Below, piece after piece: positions 22,060 through 34,000 of a stretch of 64,000 bases of DNA. Each line of letters starts with the position of its first letter. Within the stretch, counting starts at the first letter, position 1. The position numbers were made by a program, and so were the translations under genes. A model generated the notes under the pieces. The model saw nothing but the letters and a program-made list of their open reading frames with translations. It did no database searches and was not told where the DNA came from. This stretch comes from Strigamia acuminata (lineage: Eukaryota; Arthropoda; Chilopoda; Geophilomorpha; Linotaeniidae), in contig OX442314.1 of assembly GCA_949358305.1 (NCBI GenBank), forward strand, positions 63,745,369 to 63,809,368, given 5' to 3'.

Positions 22060-22813
22060 TTTCCGATTGTTGTGCTTATATAAATAAATAATTTTTTCTT
22101 TTTCCTTTCCTTTCTTTTTTTTCTTTGTTTTGGCCAGCTGTTATGCAAATTCTAAAAATTCTAAATAAACTTCATTTATTTTTTTATTATTTTTTATTAA
22201 TTTAAATTTCATGTTGTTTTAATTCTTGACAAAGAATTGATTTGAACATATTTTAAAAAAATATAGACTTTGTTGAATAACAATTGTTTCTGCTTGGATG
22301 CTACCATGTTCACTAAATAAAGATTCCTTGTTCAAACAAAACGTGATTATTTTATTTTTGTACCGTTTCAGTGAATTTTTTTTAAATCTTTGGAACATTC
22401 ATTGGAAAATAAACATTTAACAAATATGGCACGGTGAAAAAAAATTCATTTCTTAATTGTTAGTGAGGTTACTTAATTGCATAACAAAATTAGTGGTGTT
22501 AAACAAAATGAATGTATAGTTTGCATTATAAGCCAGTTAGAGTGAGCCTCGTCCAAATTCAGGGATGCAGAACGTTCATGCTATAATTTGAAAGGTGTCC
22601 TAAACAAGCGCAATTAAAAACTTAGTAAATATTAACAAAACATAAAACATAAAAAAATGTTATCAACGTGCAAACGCATGCATGCAGTTTATTTTTTTTC
22701 AAACATTCCAAAAAAAAAAAAAAAAAAAATTTAAATTTTTTTTTTATTTTTTATTTTTTGGTTTTATAGAGAAAAAATAAAAGACTAGAACGTTGATGGG
22801 CCTCGCAGTTGTC
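22060..22813. other. Convergent 3' region of UBE2Z and GPD1
   Basis: UTRs of two converging genes, with several AATAAA signals on both strands and a long A/T run at about 22709-22765. No other gene is seen. Confidence 0.7.
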
Positions 22814-24331
22814 TTACGTGTGTTCTGGGTGGTAACGAATTTGATCGATGAAAGTCTTCGCAGGAATTTCTCCGATGCAAATACGATGCACCGCAATGAA
22901 CAAAGGAAATCTGCGATAGAAATTATTTGTGATTAATTATTTTTATTAATATTTCAAAATTGAAAACAATACTTTTCAAGCATTCCTTTGCCTTTGAGCA
23001 TTACATTAACATCTTTGGCAGTTTCAGGTCCCTGCAGCTTTTGGCCGTTCAGCATTTCCGTCTCAAGTTCTTCGATTGTCTAATTCAATAAATTTTTGTT
23101 AAAAAAAAAAATTAAAATTTTTGAAATTTGTTTTAATTATTTGTCGTTCACACTTTTCCCGTTTTAACAAAGGCCTCGCTGACTTTTCTGTTTCTACCTC
23201 CGTAGCAAGTGGTAATGAGGTCCGCCACGCCGCAACTTTCGAGAAAAGTGTTGATTTTTGAACCATCGAAAAACGATTGCGTGAATCGAATCATTTCCAT
23301 CAATCCCAAACGAATGACGGCCGCTTTCGTGTTGTCGCCCAACCCCATTCCGTCCACAAACCCAGCCGCACACGCCACGATGTTCTGCAAACAAATTAAA
23401 AAATTCATTTTCAACTCAATAAAAATCGCAAAACAGTTACAAATACTTTTAATGCCCCGCAAATTTCAACCGTTGCCGTATCTTCAACCACAACAACACG
23501 AAAATAATCTGCTTCCATTAATTTCTTAAATAATATTCCCTGCTCCTTGTTTTTTGAACCTAAGAAAAAGAAAAAAGAAGAAAATAACTATGAAATATTA
23601 CGAAATGGATAAATACAAACCGATGGTAGTTTCGCAGTAACTTTCAGATGCAACTTCGTGAGCGATGTTAGCTCCCATCAGCACGCTCATGTCAATATTC
23701 AATTTATCCGTTATGATTTTCGATATGAGTTGAATCCCATCAGGCGTTGTGTCAACACCCTGGAAAAAAATACAAAACAAATTAATTCTATTAAAATGAA
23801 TTGATTAATTGTATAATGTTTCTACCTTAATTAACGAAATTCCGAAGGCACTGGGCTTGATTTTACCGTAGAGAACGTCGATGGTTTTCCTTATAAACTG
23901 ATGCGGGATGACAAAAACTAAAATGTCAGCGTCTTTGCACGTGTCGACCAGATCTGGCACGGCTACAACATTCGGTGGGAGTTTGTGGCCTGGAAGATAC
24001 TTGACATTTTCGTGATCGGTGTTAATTATTTCCGTTAATTTTCTCTCGTTGATGAGTTCTTCGAACACCCACATTGAGACCGAGTTGTCGAAATCATCAA
24101 ATTTCGCTGCGTTTGCGCCAATTATCTTGGCAATTGCAGAACCCCTGAAATTAATAATTGGATAAACTTAATTCTAATTTCTAAAAAGTCTTATCTAAAA
24201 AAAAGTACAAGGTGACTTTGAACTCAAAAAATGAACTCTATTTAGTCCATCGAGGTGATGGAATTGTAAATGTAATGTGTATATCGTACGTACCAATTAC
24301 CAGACCCGATGATGGCTACTTTCAACGGCAT
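22814..24331 (-). CDS. GPD1: NAD-dependent glycerol-3-phosphate dehydrogenase, cytosolic (347 aa)
   Basis: Seven exons: 24331-24294, 24144-23826, 23759-23621, 23559-23447, 23384-23154, 23079-22973 and 22910-22814, 1044 nt. The enzyme reduces dihydroxyacetone phosphate to sn-glycerol-3-phosphate with NADH, feeding lipid synthesis and the redox shuttle. The N-terminal Rossmann motif is GSGNWGSAIAK. The substrate and NAD-binding signatures are intact: [34 protein letters not shown] with the catalytic Lys, and [12 protein letters not shown]. The length is that of eukaryotic GPD1 (about 350). Alternative last exons, common in arthropods, were not seen in the window. Confidence 0.95.
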
Positions 24332-24754
24332 GTCGATTTTCTTGTTAATTCAAAAGCGAAAAGGAAAAGTGCCCGTCTGCTCTACGTGTCCTTGGGACGG
24401 TCGCTGAATTATCGCAGCTGGGATCGCTAAATGCAGTCACGTGGTATCAGCTTTGCATGGCTTTTTACTGTGGTGGCACTGATGCGCCATCTACAAATTG
24501 AAAATTGAATTCAGAGAGATTCGCGGCCCTGACCCGCCACCAGGAAAATGAAATTTGAATTTGAAGTTTCACTTTCTATCTATGAATTCAACGCATCCAC
24601 TACCCGAGGAAGCAGGCTTTTAGTCCGGTTTTATTTTGACGGTTTGAACTATCGGGTCAACGAAAAAGACCAAGTTAAAGGTGGAGTAAATGATTTTCTT
24701 TCTTGAATTTACTAATAATTTGGATTAAAACGTGTTTTATAGAACTAAGGGACT
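24332..24754. promoter_or_regulatory. Divergent region between GPD1 and the 181-aa protein gene
   Basis: It contains a CTCF-like match at 24482-24495 (TGTAGATGGCGCAT on the minus strand). An AG at about 24741-24742 before AACTAAGG may be the acceptor of a non-coding first exon of the next gene. Confidence 0.4.
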
Positions 24755-25554
24755 ATGGAGCGAAACAATTGGATCGATTCAACTACGGACGATGATTCTG
24801 CTGATTTATTCATGCCAGCAGAAAAACAAGTCGTGAATAAGAGTAAAATGAAGAAAGATGTCAAAAAGCTCTTTGATGAATGGGTAATGGAGAAAATGTT
24901 GAATATCAACCGCTGATTTATTTAATGACTTTTATTTTTCGCCCAGAAAAGTTCAGATGACGATTTGTGTGCGGCTGATTGCAGTTACCAATCGCAAGAA
25001 ATACCACTGTAATAATTATTTTATTTTTGTTTTTAACGACTGGATTTTAAATCGTGTGTTTTAATGTATAATTCAAGAATGGGATGGAGCAAATCTGAAT
25101 TCAGTTCAGAACCGAATTATTTAGACGATGATTTTATTGCTGGGATTCCTATTTCCGATCGAGAAGATGTGGTGGAGGATTCGTCGTAAATTAGTTTAAA
25201 AAGCCATTAAAAAGTTTGTCAATTGTTAACGATTTTTTTAACTTGTAGATGCGGTGAGGACTTTCTCAATGAAACTAAAAATGAAGAAACTATGGCTTGG
25301 CTAGAAAATCAGTGCGCCAATTCTGCTCAACTCACACTTAAGGCGAAGGAAAATGCACGAGTGGAACTTCTGCATCGTTTGTGCCAGTTTCTAAGACGTA
25401 ATAATTCGTCTTTCTTTTCTCCAAATAGCAAAGACCAGTCAGTACTGAGTAAATTTTTAGACGTTGAGTAAGTAACCGTGGTAATTACTAAAAATAAAGA
25501 TAAATTTTTCGTATATTTTATTGCAGAAGTAAATTGAAGAACAAAATTGAATAA
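24755..25554 (+). CDS. Unrecognised acidic protein (181 aa)
   Basis: Exons 24755-24883, 24947-25008, 25078-25185, 25249-25467 and 25527-25554 sum to 546 nt in frame with GT/AG junctions. The N-terminal half is acidic and Ser-rich (repeated short D/E runs such as TTDDDSADLF and SSDDDLC). The C-terminal half has a helical, charged stretch (ENARVELLHRLCQFLRR) that could be a small coiled coil or interaction helix. There is no signal peptide or membrane segment. I do not recognise the family. The 4th exon is the best-supported part; the small first and last exons are inferred from phase. Confidence 0.6.
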
Positions 25555-26359
25555 TGTGATGTAAAACAGAAACCAAATTCGCAAGTACCGGGTCCTAAAT
25601 TGGGAAACTTTTTTTTTTTCAATCATCCAATCGACAATTTGAATGAGGAAATTAAAAATACAAAAAATGCTGAATCGAAAAGCATTTTAGAAAAGAAGAC
25701 AATGATGGAGATATTGAAATAATCAAGGCATCTGTAGTCGCCACCAGAACGGGGAAGCGCTTGTCTATGAAAATAAAGTAATAGTAGATTGTCTCGATGA
25801 GAAGGATAATTTAATCGAAGATCTGAAGTTTGAAAAATGAAGAACCATGCAAGATAATCGGGCGGAACATGGCAGCATATCGCAATTCGATGGAGCTGTA
25901 CCTAAATCGATGTAGACTGCATTTATAGGCTATTTCTGATTTTCTTTTGATTTATTACTCTGTTCTGTGTTTACATTCATGGTTTGATGTTTATACTTTT
26001 ATATGTTGGGATGTCCCTCCTTGTAGGCTTTGGCTGTTGAGGGGCACCCCTCCTTGGAAACAAACAATATATTAACACGTTCTTTGTATAGATGAAGAAA
26101 TCAGCAAATTAAAAGTACATTTTAATAATAACAAAGAGAATAATTGAAACGAATTTTAAACTTAAATTCGAATTTTTTATTGAATTTTTCATTGAATTTC
26201 TGGAAACTACTGTCGATGCACGTTTCTCGCTAATTAGGAAGAAGCCGTTGCTAGGATAATTTCGCCGAACACGAACTAACTTCTAATTAAAATGCATTTT
26301 TTTCAATCCTTTTTGCTAATAACTAATTATAGTTGGCTTTTATTTTCCATCTATCCATC

Positions 26360-26485
26360 GCACCACTTGATTTTTATTTTTGAAAAATTTTGACCACTTG
26401 ATTTTTATAACAATTAAATTATTTTTGAAGAAATTGAACCACTTGATTTTTATAACAATTAAATTATTTTTGAAGAATTTTAATC
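26360..26485. repeat. Tandem repeat, about 46-bp period
   Basis: The unit containing ACCACTTGATTTTTATAAC followed by an AATTAAATTATTTTTGAAG stretch occurs twice in tandem (starting near 26392 and 26438), with a shorter third copy to the left at about 26362. Confidence 0.85.
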
Positions 26486-26487
26486 GA

Positions 26488-26560
26488 GTTTGTGCTATGT
26501 TTAAAACCAAAAGTTATCCTGGCGTATTTAAAATACATTTTTCAATCCTCGGTTCGTCCA
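26488..26560 (+). repeat. Dispersed repeat, copy upstream of RBX1
   Basis: About 70 bp with the core TTATCCTGGCGTATTTAAAA followed by a CAATCCTCGGTT segment. It is closely similar to 27628-27715 on the same strand, with a partial copy at 26291-26340. Confidence 0.75.
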
Positions 26561-26827
26561 AAGTTGGATGTAGAACGAATCTTCCAGCCAGCACGCTAAG
26601 AGAACGTGCCAATCTTTCTCCTTTCGTCCAATCAGCAACGTTCACTTTAGTCTTGCCTATTCTCTCCAGTCTGAAACAATTGATCGCGTAGTTACGCCAT
26701 TGTATAGCGGTCTGTACCTCCGGTTTGTAATAATTCCCCGATCGTTTCATTCATAAAATCTTATCGCCGTTCGGTTCGTTTTTGGATTTATTCCAGTTAC
26801 AAGAGTTTATTAAACAGATCGTTTTTT

Positions 26828-27507
26828 ATGGCTTCAGCTATGGAAGTTGACGAAGAAGACGTTGAATTGCCCACCTCAAGCACCGCTAAGGGAGACAAGA
26901 AACGATTCGAAGTGAAAAAGGTGAAAAAGAACAAAACGAACAACATTTCCTTCATTTAACGCTGAATAATACTAATTATAATTCTATTTTTATATTTCTT
27001 TATCCATTTCAGTGGAACGCCGTGGCACTTTGGGCGTGGGGTAAAATACTCGAGTAAATACATTTCTTCGACAAAAGTCTACATGATTGTTGATTTATTT
27101 CCAGATATTGTAGTGGACAATTGCGCAATCTGTCGCAATCACATTATGGACCTATGTAAGTATTTTAAAAACTGTAAAAAACTGTTTATAAAATAAGTTT
27201 GGATTAATTTTCAGGCATAGAATGTCAAGCGAATCAAGCGTCGGCGACCAGCGAAGAATGCACAGTCGCATGGGGAGTGTGTAATGTAAATGCGGTGTAT
27301 TGTAGAAAAGTGCTGGTTTATTCTTCTAAAATTAAATTTGTAATTCAGCACGCGTTCCATTTCCACTGCATCTCTCGCTGGCTGAAGACCCGACAGGTTT
27401 GTCCGCTGGATAACCGAGAATGGGAATTTCAGAAGTAGGGCCACAAACGAAAAATAATTTTTTCCATTTTTCTAAATTTCTATTTTTATTTCAGGTACGG
27501 GCATTAA
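26828..27507 (+). CDS. RBX1: RING-box protein 1 (ROC1), cullin-RING ligase subunit (113 aa)
   Basis: Six exons: 26828-26920, 27013-27040, 27105-27155, 27215-27285, 27349-27434 and 27495-27507, 342 nt. RBX1 binds cullins through its N-terminal strand and recruits the E2 through its RING-H2 domain. The cullin-binding strand [19 protein letters not shown] is present. The zinc ligands are in order: [18 protein letters not shown], then [19 protein letters not shown] and CPLDNREW. It ends in the family's invariant EFQKYGH. An upstream in-frame alternative is not needed. Confidence 0.96.
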
Positions 27508-27627
27508 TTGTTTGTCCCAAATTTGTGCAAGCATCCCGGAAGAGTGGATGTGATGGATAATTTCTTGTTTTCGAAACTTTATAATAATAATAAAAAAGAA
27601 AAATAATTTTTTGATTTGAACTGAGTT

Positions 27628-27715
27628 GTTTGTGTTATGTTAGAACCAAAAATTTATCCTGGCGTGTTTAAAATGCATTTATCAATCCTTGGTTCCAACA
27701 ACTAATTATCGTGGT
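27628..27715 (+). repeat. Dispersed repeat, copy downstream of RBX1
   Basis: Second full copy of the repeat at 26488-26560 (core TTATCCTGGCGTGTTTAAAA), extending into CAACTAATTATCGTGG, which matches the partial copy near 26325. The pair brackets RBX1 in direct orientation. Confidence 0.75.
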
Positions 27716-30700
27716 AATACTTTTAAGTGTATTCATTTTAAAGATGTAAGAAAAAGTTGAATTACTGTTTATGGTTGGTCGATACTTATACATTTGTGCT
27801 ATTCTAGTGCTGCGAGTGGCGTGAATCTAAAGACTGAAACTACTCTTGCAGCAATTTAAAAAGTAATACTCCATAATTCTTTTCTATAAGATTTGTTTAA
27901 TTTAAACGACTAGGTGAATATTTTAGTTGACTTTGGCGTAGTCGAATAAACAGTTGCCAAACCCTAAGCCACACGCAGCTATTTGTTTTTCTCGTTACTT
28001 CTGTCAGGTCTTTTTACGTTCACTGGTCAACTGACAATGTAAAGCCACGCATGCAAATTTTAATTTCTTAATTTTATTGGATTGCAGCGCACAGTTCTAC
28101 AAAAATTCTCTGGAATTGAACTCGAAGCATCAATCGTAAACGAAAAACCAATCGATTTATTTCTGTAACTGTAAGGCTCGTAGACATTACGCGAATGGAG
28201 AATGGAGCTCACTCAGGTAAAAGACAAAAGACAACTGCACCAATGATCTTGATGCCTAAAATCAAATTAAAATGTGTCTGTCTCTGCACTCAATTGCAAA
28301 AAAAAATGAGTGTCGCTATTTACTCGTGTTTTCATGCACAAAAAATAAAATTTCGACTTGGAATTTGAATTTGGCATCAAGAGACCTGGCGCAGATTATA
28401 GTTGTGGTAGCAGAAGATCCAGCAAAATAATACGACCATAGTGTACACTATGATACGACTATTCATTATTTGATTACAATGGACGATTAATATATTTGAC
28501 TTTATAAGCTAAAATAATGCCAAAATTTTTAATCCCATTGAAAATATTGTATTTTTAAGCAAAGCAGTGATAAACGTGAAGTAAAATGCATTCAAGAACA
28601 AAAAACAAAAAAAATACATTTTCAGCTGAAAAATTTAATTTGTACATGTAACTATTGGGTTGATAGCTTCAATTAGACTTATTATGATGATACTTATTAT
28701 GAAAACAACCGTGTCTAGATATTAAAATTAAATCACTTTGAATTTATTTATCACTAAAATACAGCGCACGCTTGTGGCAGAACTTATCAGCTTTTATGTG
28801 GTTCCAAAAATTGCTAATAAATGGCGCCACTGTAGTTACTTAACCCACACAGGCTGAAAATTTGAAATCTAAAAGAAATAGGCATTTTCCGTTCACTAGA
28901 TGGCGGGACTGATTCACAACTTTTCAAACCACGACTCGTCGAGGGCAACAACTCACGACTATTTATTTCATTTCATTTCATATTTTTCATATTGTGCCTC
29001 TTGGATTTACCACTCGATTTTTCTTTGGCAATAGACAAATCGAGAATTTGATCAAAGATAGCCAAGTTTGCACATTTTTTAAACATAAGTTAAAAAATGT
29101 TAAAAAGCATCCCTGTGGGCGGGGCAAGAGTTATATTCTCGTTTGCTTATTCTCTCTATACGCTCCAGCTAGACCGATGCCGATGCTTCGTTCCCCCAAT
29201 AGGCTTAATTTTATAGAAAGGCAGAACAGGTAACTGGAGGGCGTAAAAAACGCGTCGTTGCAACCATAACTCTTTGATTACTGAAGCGGTTAAGAGTCTC
29301 CGGGGATTGCGTAGGGAGCCGGCTCCGGGCTCCCTTCACCCCTTCACCCCTTGCAACTTGGTCTGGGTCGATGGATGGATGGAAGGAAAGGAAGGAAGGA
29401 AGGAAAAGAGCACGATAAAATATACAAAACTAAACCCCGCTACAGCAAAAGCGGCAATAACGTTGCATTGTGGGAAAATACGTGATAAATTTTGAATACC
29501 AAATGTATCGCCGGCTCCAAATTGATACGCGCATGATGCTAAAGGGCTACCTTGTTAGATGATTAAAAAAAAAGAAATAAAAAGGGCTGCCACTACTTTA
29601 TATCGAGGATGCACTTTGGTCCCATAATACCCACCTTGATACTCACTCGCTTGGTAAAAAGCTAGAGACGAGAAGAGAAGGGAAGAAAAAAAAGTGTAAG
29701 GGGCCCTACACTTATCCAAACCCAATTACCGAAATTACCCATTATAGGTTGGAAGGCTTTTTAGCAAATTAAGCCCCGGATGTAAGTCTAAGGTGGGGAT
29801 CTGGCACCCGTATCAGTTTTCCGATAAAAGTGGCCGCGGAGAAAATTAAAATGGACAAATCTGGACAGTTTTGATGAAGGAAAATGTTTAATGAGTATTA
29901 ATTAGTGTTGTTGTGATGTATTGGCGCGTGCGGTGCGCTGGAGGAGTGTTTTTACATGCAATTGATTGGTTGCATGGGCTTTCTCGCTACCTCTTTATAT
30001 CTGTCAGAACCAATCAGCTGCTTCATTGGATATTTAATGCCAGCATTTGATGCGAGAATTATTTTATCATCATCATCATTTTTCCGCTTTTCTTTTATTC
30101 ATGTTATCCGTTTACTTGTTACGCGCCGAGACAAACGCGATTGTTTCTTGAACTTTCCTCTACTCGTAATCATTTCCGAGAGAGAGAAAGAAATTAATTA
30201 TGAATCGGCAAAACTTCTGCTACTAATTCGATGCACAGAAGCGAATTTAATGAGAAACCAAAGCGACGTTTTATGGCGCTCACTTACACTTTATGTATCG
30301 GTGTTAACGAGGGTGTTTTGAATGATGACAGAAATTCACACCCAAGTGTGCGGTGATTAACAGTGGTTGACGATGGCGCCACTCATTGTTCGGAGCGAGT
30401 ACCAGCAATTGGCATCGAAACATTCCTGGCGAGAAAAAAAGATTTGCAACCCCGAGCAGATAAAAGCATGGGAACCTCGTAAAGAAAAAGAAAGAATCGA
30501 GCGAATATCTGAGAGAGAGATTTTTATTGTTCTTTTGTAGCAGAGGTGCGAATTGTGCATCTCGACTGATGGCAGATGGGGGAACGGTCACTTTACGGCC
30601 GGCCAATCGACCATTCCTATAAAACCACTGTTTCACGTCCCCTCCCTGGGGCTACTGCCAATGGCAGAAATACACATACAAACACCGGTTGTGTTCGCTC

Positions 30701-30974
30701 TCCATTTTTTCTTTCTCCCTCTGGTCATATTTTGACTGGAAGGTCGCTCGTCCTTTTTTGCCTCTCAAATCCACTGCACTTGAATGGAATATTGAAGAGC
30801 GCGCGTAAATAAACGTTACAAACAAGAATATATATAACAAATTTAACAAAATCATCTTTTTTAATGTTACAAAAGTTTAATACCAGGCTCCCTGAGATAT
30901 TTTGTATTGCGGCGTAATTCAAAACGCGTACCTGTATATTTACATTATAGAAAACGCGATCCATTACAAAGTAT

Positions 30975-31027
30975 ATTTTATTTTATTTTATTTTATTTTA
31001 TTTTATTTTATTTTATTTTTATTTTTA

Positions 31028-31058
<31 letters not shown>

Positions 31059-31067
31059 TTATTTTAT
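30975..31067. repeat. (TTTTA)n / (TTTTTA)n microsatellite
   Basis: About 90 bp of pure pentanucleotide units changing to hexanucleotide units and back. Confidence 0.97.
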
Positions 31068-34000
31068 TGTAAATGGCAAGAAAATAGGTTGTTTAAAGTT
31101 TAAATTGAGAGTCCTGTTGTGGATTCTAGGCATGTAGTTCGCGTTACAAGTTGATGGCGTGAGTCGCTCAGAGTTCTAATGACTTTGTTCTTCATTTGGT
31201 CAGCCGGTGATTAATTGGGCTGCTTTCGCAAGGAGGGTTTGGCGGCAAACTAAGTTTTCCTTGGACTTAAAACGCCAATGATGTTTCCACTCATGTTAGC
31301 GATCGTAAAGAGAGCAATAAAAATCTTATCGGTGAAGGCCTCACTTGATGTGCCATTCGTGATAAGTTCAACATCAAGTTCAATTTTTAGACGATAAAAA
31401 AAAAAATGAAAAGAAATAAAAAAAAAAAGTTGGTAAACGACTCGATAAATGGTATTTCAACCTTAAGGAATAATTGGTTCGTTGTCAGGAGGGTTTTTTG
31501 AAGTTTAGATTTCAATTGCCTAATATTCATGCTTCAGTGATCCCTTGATATACACTTTTTTTTGCTTTTAAGTTGCACCTGAAGATTTTTTTTTTTTTTA
31601 TAGTGAAGAAACAAAAAGTGTCATTTACCTTTAATGGTGTATGAATTTGTAATATATTTATGACAAAAAAAAAAAAAAATGAACAAAAAGAATTTTAGTT
31701 CCCTCCTTTAAATGACTAGATAAGTTTTAAGATAAATGGCAATTTATTTGTTCGGTTTTTATAACAGTTCTTTTGTAATGGTAATGAACTGTTATTAAGA
31801 ATCTGAAACTAATTGGTTTGAAAAGGTAGAGTTTGATAAGCTTATCTCCTCAACTAATTAGATGTTTACTCAATAATAGAATTACTGTACGGGGAATTAC
31901 AATTTCAACCATAGATTTTTCAATTTTTGTTTTAAAGAAATGTAAAATGACAGCACAAACTCATTTGCTGAGTGTTTATTACAAATATGGCATCCGAGTG
32001 ACATCCTCATTTGCCTCAAGTGCGATTAGTTGTGCCAACGATCTCGGTCGGTCACTCGACCTTGTATTAAAGGGAGTCACCTGCCGAGGTGGGCTCCGAT
32101 AATTGAAGGCACCGGCCCCTGGCGGCTTCTTTGGCGCGTCGCACTTCCGCTCTGCCATGTCATCAGTGCAGACTAGACGCGACTAAGCCGTTCCTTTTTT
32201 TTCCCTCCACTTTTGCCACCTCTACTTCTACACAAAATAATCCTAAAATTTCATTGAGTTTTTATAAATGAAAAAAAAAATTCAAAGGGTTGATAATTTT
32301 CACGAAATTGCTCAAAAATTTCAATTAAAATTTCATATCTGTTTTTCTTTTTTTTTAAAGTATTTTTTTTGTTTTGTTTTAATACGGGGATTGCAAGACC
32401 ACCTGGCGCCGTAAAATAAAAGGTCGGTCGGCGGTATTGTCAAGTTTCACAGGCAGATAGTTTGTAATAGTTTCTCGTTGAGCGTGACGCCGTGCGATCG
32501 GTGTGGGTGGGAAGTCATTAGAAAGAAACAGATGGCCTTGCTCAAGGTTCGCAGCCTCACGATCCAGTCATTGACACCGTAATGAGTTGGCGTCGTGTGA
32601 TTGAACATAACAAACATCACGGCGTTTTAAACTTAAACGTCAATTCTTGCCAACTAACCCAACGAGACTACCGAGATTTGGCCGCGATCGATCGACTGCG
32701 ACTTTTCCCTTGAGGAGTCTGTGATTGACGGACCACTTGAGCGAGATTGGCAGCTGATGGAACGTGTTGGGGAAAGAGCCAACGAGTCCATCTTTATCAC
32801 GGCAAACAATAAAGCATGTTGTTGCAACAAGAAATGCAGGAAATAAATGGGCATCTTAAAGAGGCCGTATTAAAAATGCAAGCGAGACGTTTCCTTCCTT
32901 CTTCCTTCCTTCCGTCGTTGCCTTGACAACAAGCAAGCATCTTCCGGGAGACATATGAGCCTCCCTCGACCTGTGTGCGGGATGTTGATTCATTTATGAG
33001 ACGCCCTGCAGATTGTAAAGGAAAGGAAGAGGCTCTCGTGCGCTTTGGGATAAGAATCAAAGACAAGAAAAGCAAACGGAAAGGAAAGAAAAGAAAAGGA
33101 AAGTCGGTCGCTGAGAGTAAAATGGTGATGCAAACCATTGTAATGGAGGCGTAAGATAAGTTTGGGCAAAAGTTTTTGCCTTTTTGCCTTTTGGCCGTTG
33201 CATTATGCAAAATGTATCGGTTCATTTGCTCGAGTGCAGTGTCCACAGGGTACAAGGGTTAGGATCTGAAAGTTTAATTCCGTGTCTGCAATTTTATTGG
33301 GTTAGGTGTAAATGGACTCGAGTCAGATTGGATTTTGCAGTCAAAACAAGAAGTTGATCGAATACACAATACACGCGGGTGCATGTAAGGCCGAGAAGCC
33401 CACCTACAAATATTTATAACACTCGCAGATTAAATATTGATGCTTCAATTATTCCATTACCGCGCACGATTATTCGGGGTCAAGTAATTTGCATTTCGAA
33501 AGTGCAATACATGATCGTTTTGTTTTATTTCTCCATTTTCTTCTTTTTTCGTTTTTTCCATCCAATTTTTGTATTCCATTTGCAGCAGGGCAATGAAAAA
33601 TGACAAGTGAGGCGTCTGTCTTATCAGCAGTCGCTGTTTTAAATGGAAGATGACGTGTAAATGTTAATAGTGACCGTTAGTGGTTATGTGGAGAGAGATG
33701 ACACGCCGCGGGCTGAAAGCCATCAAAGATGGCGCCACGAAATGGGTAGCCGTGGCGGTAGTTAAAGGTGTACCCATGTTGTGGTCTCGAAATGCGATAT
33801 AAAAAAAAAAAGAGAAACGAAATAAATAAATAAATAAATAAATTTCTCTTTAACTCAAAAGGGTGTTTAAACTTTTAGCAGGGAGAGAACAGAGAGAGAA
33901 AGATAGACGCGTCATATTTGTAACTGCCATCAAGTGCGATTGATATTTTACAGCGGCAAATTGAATTGCAGCAAACTTCTTTCTTTATCCGCCGTAAAAC

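Larger units (their letters stand above)
25555..26827. other. Intergenic, repeat-bearing interval upstream of RBX1
   Basis: It holds short open fragments after 25555 that look like decayed coding sequence, a tandem duplication at 26360-26485, and two copies of a dispersed repeat (26291-26340 and 26488-26560). No complete gene is seen. Confidence 0.5.

Noticed and set aside
29956-30321. 121-codon open frame on the plus strand
   Set aside because: Hydrophobic, low-complexity translation of AT-rich DNA without family resemblance.
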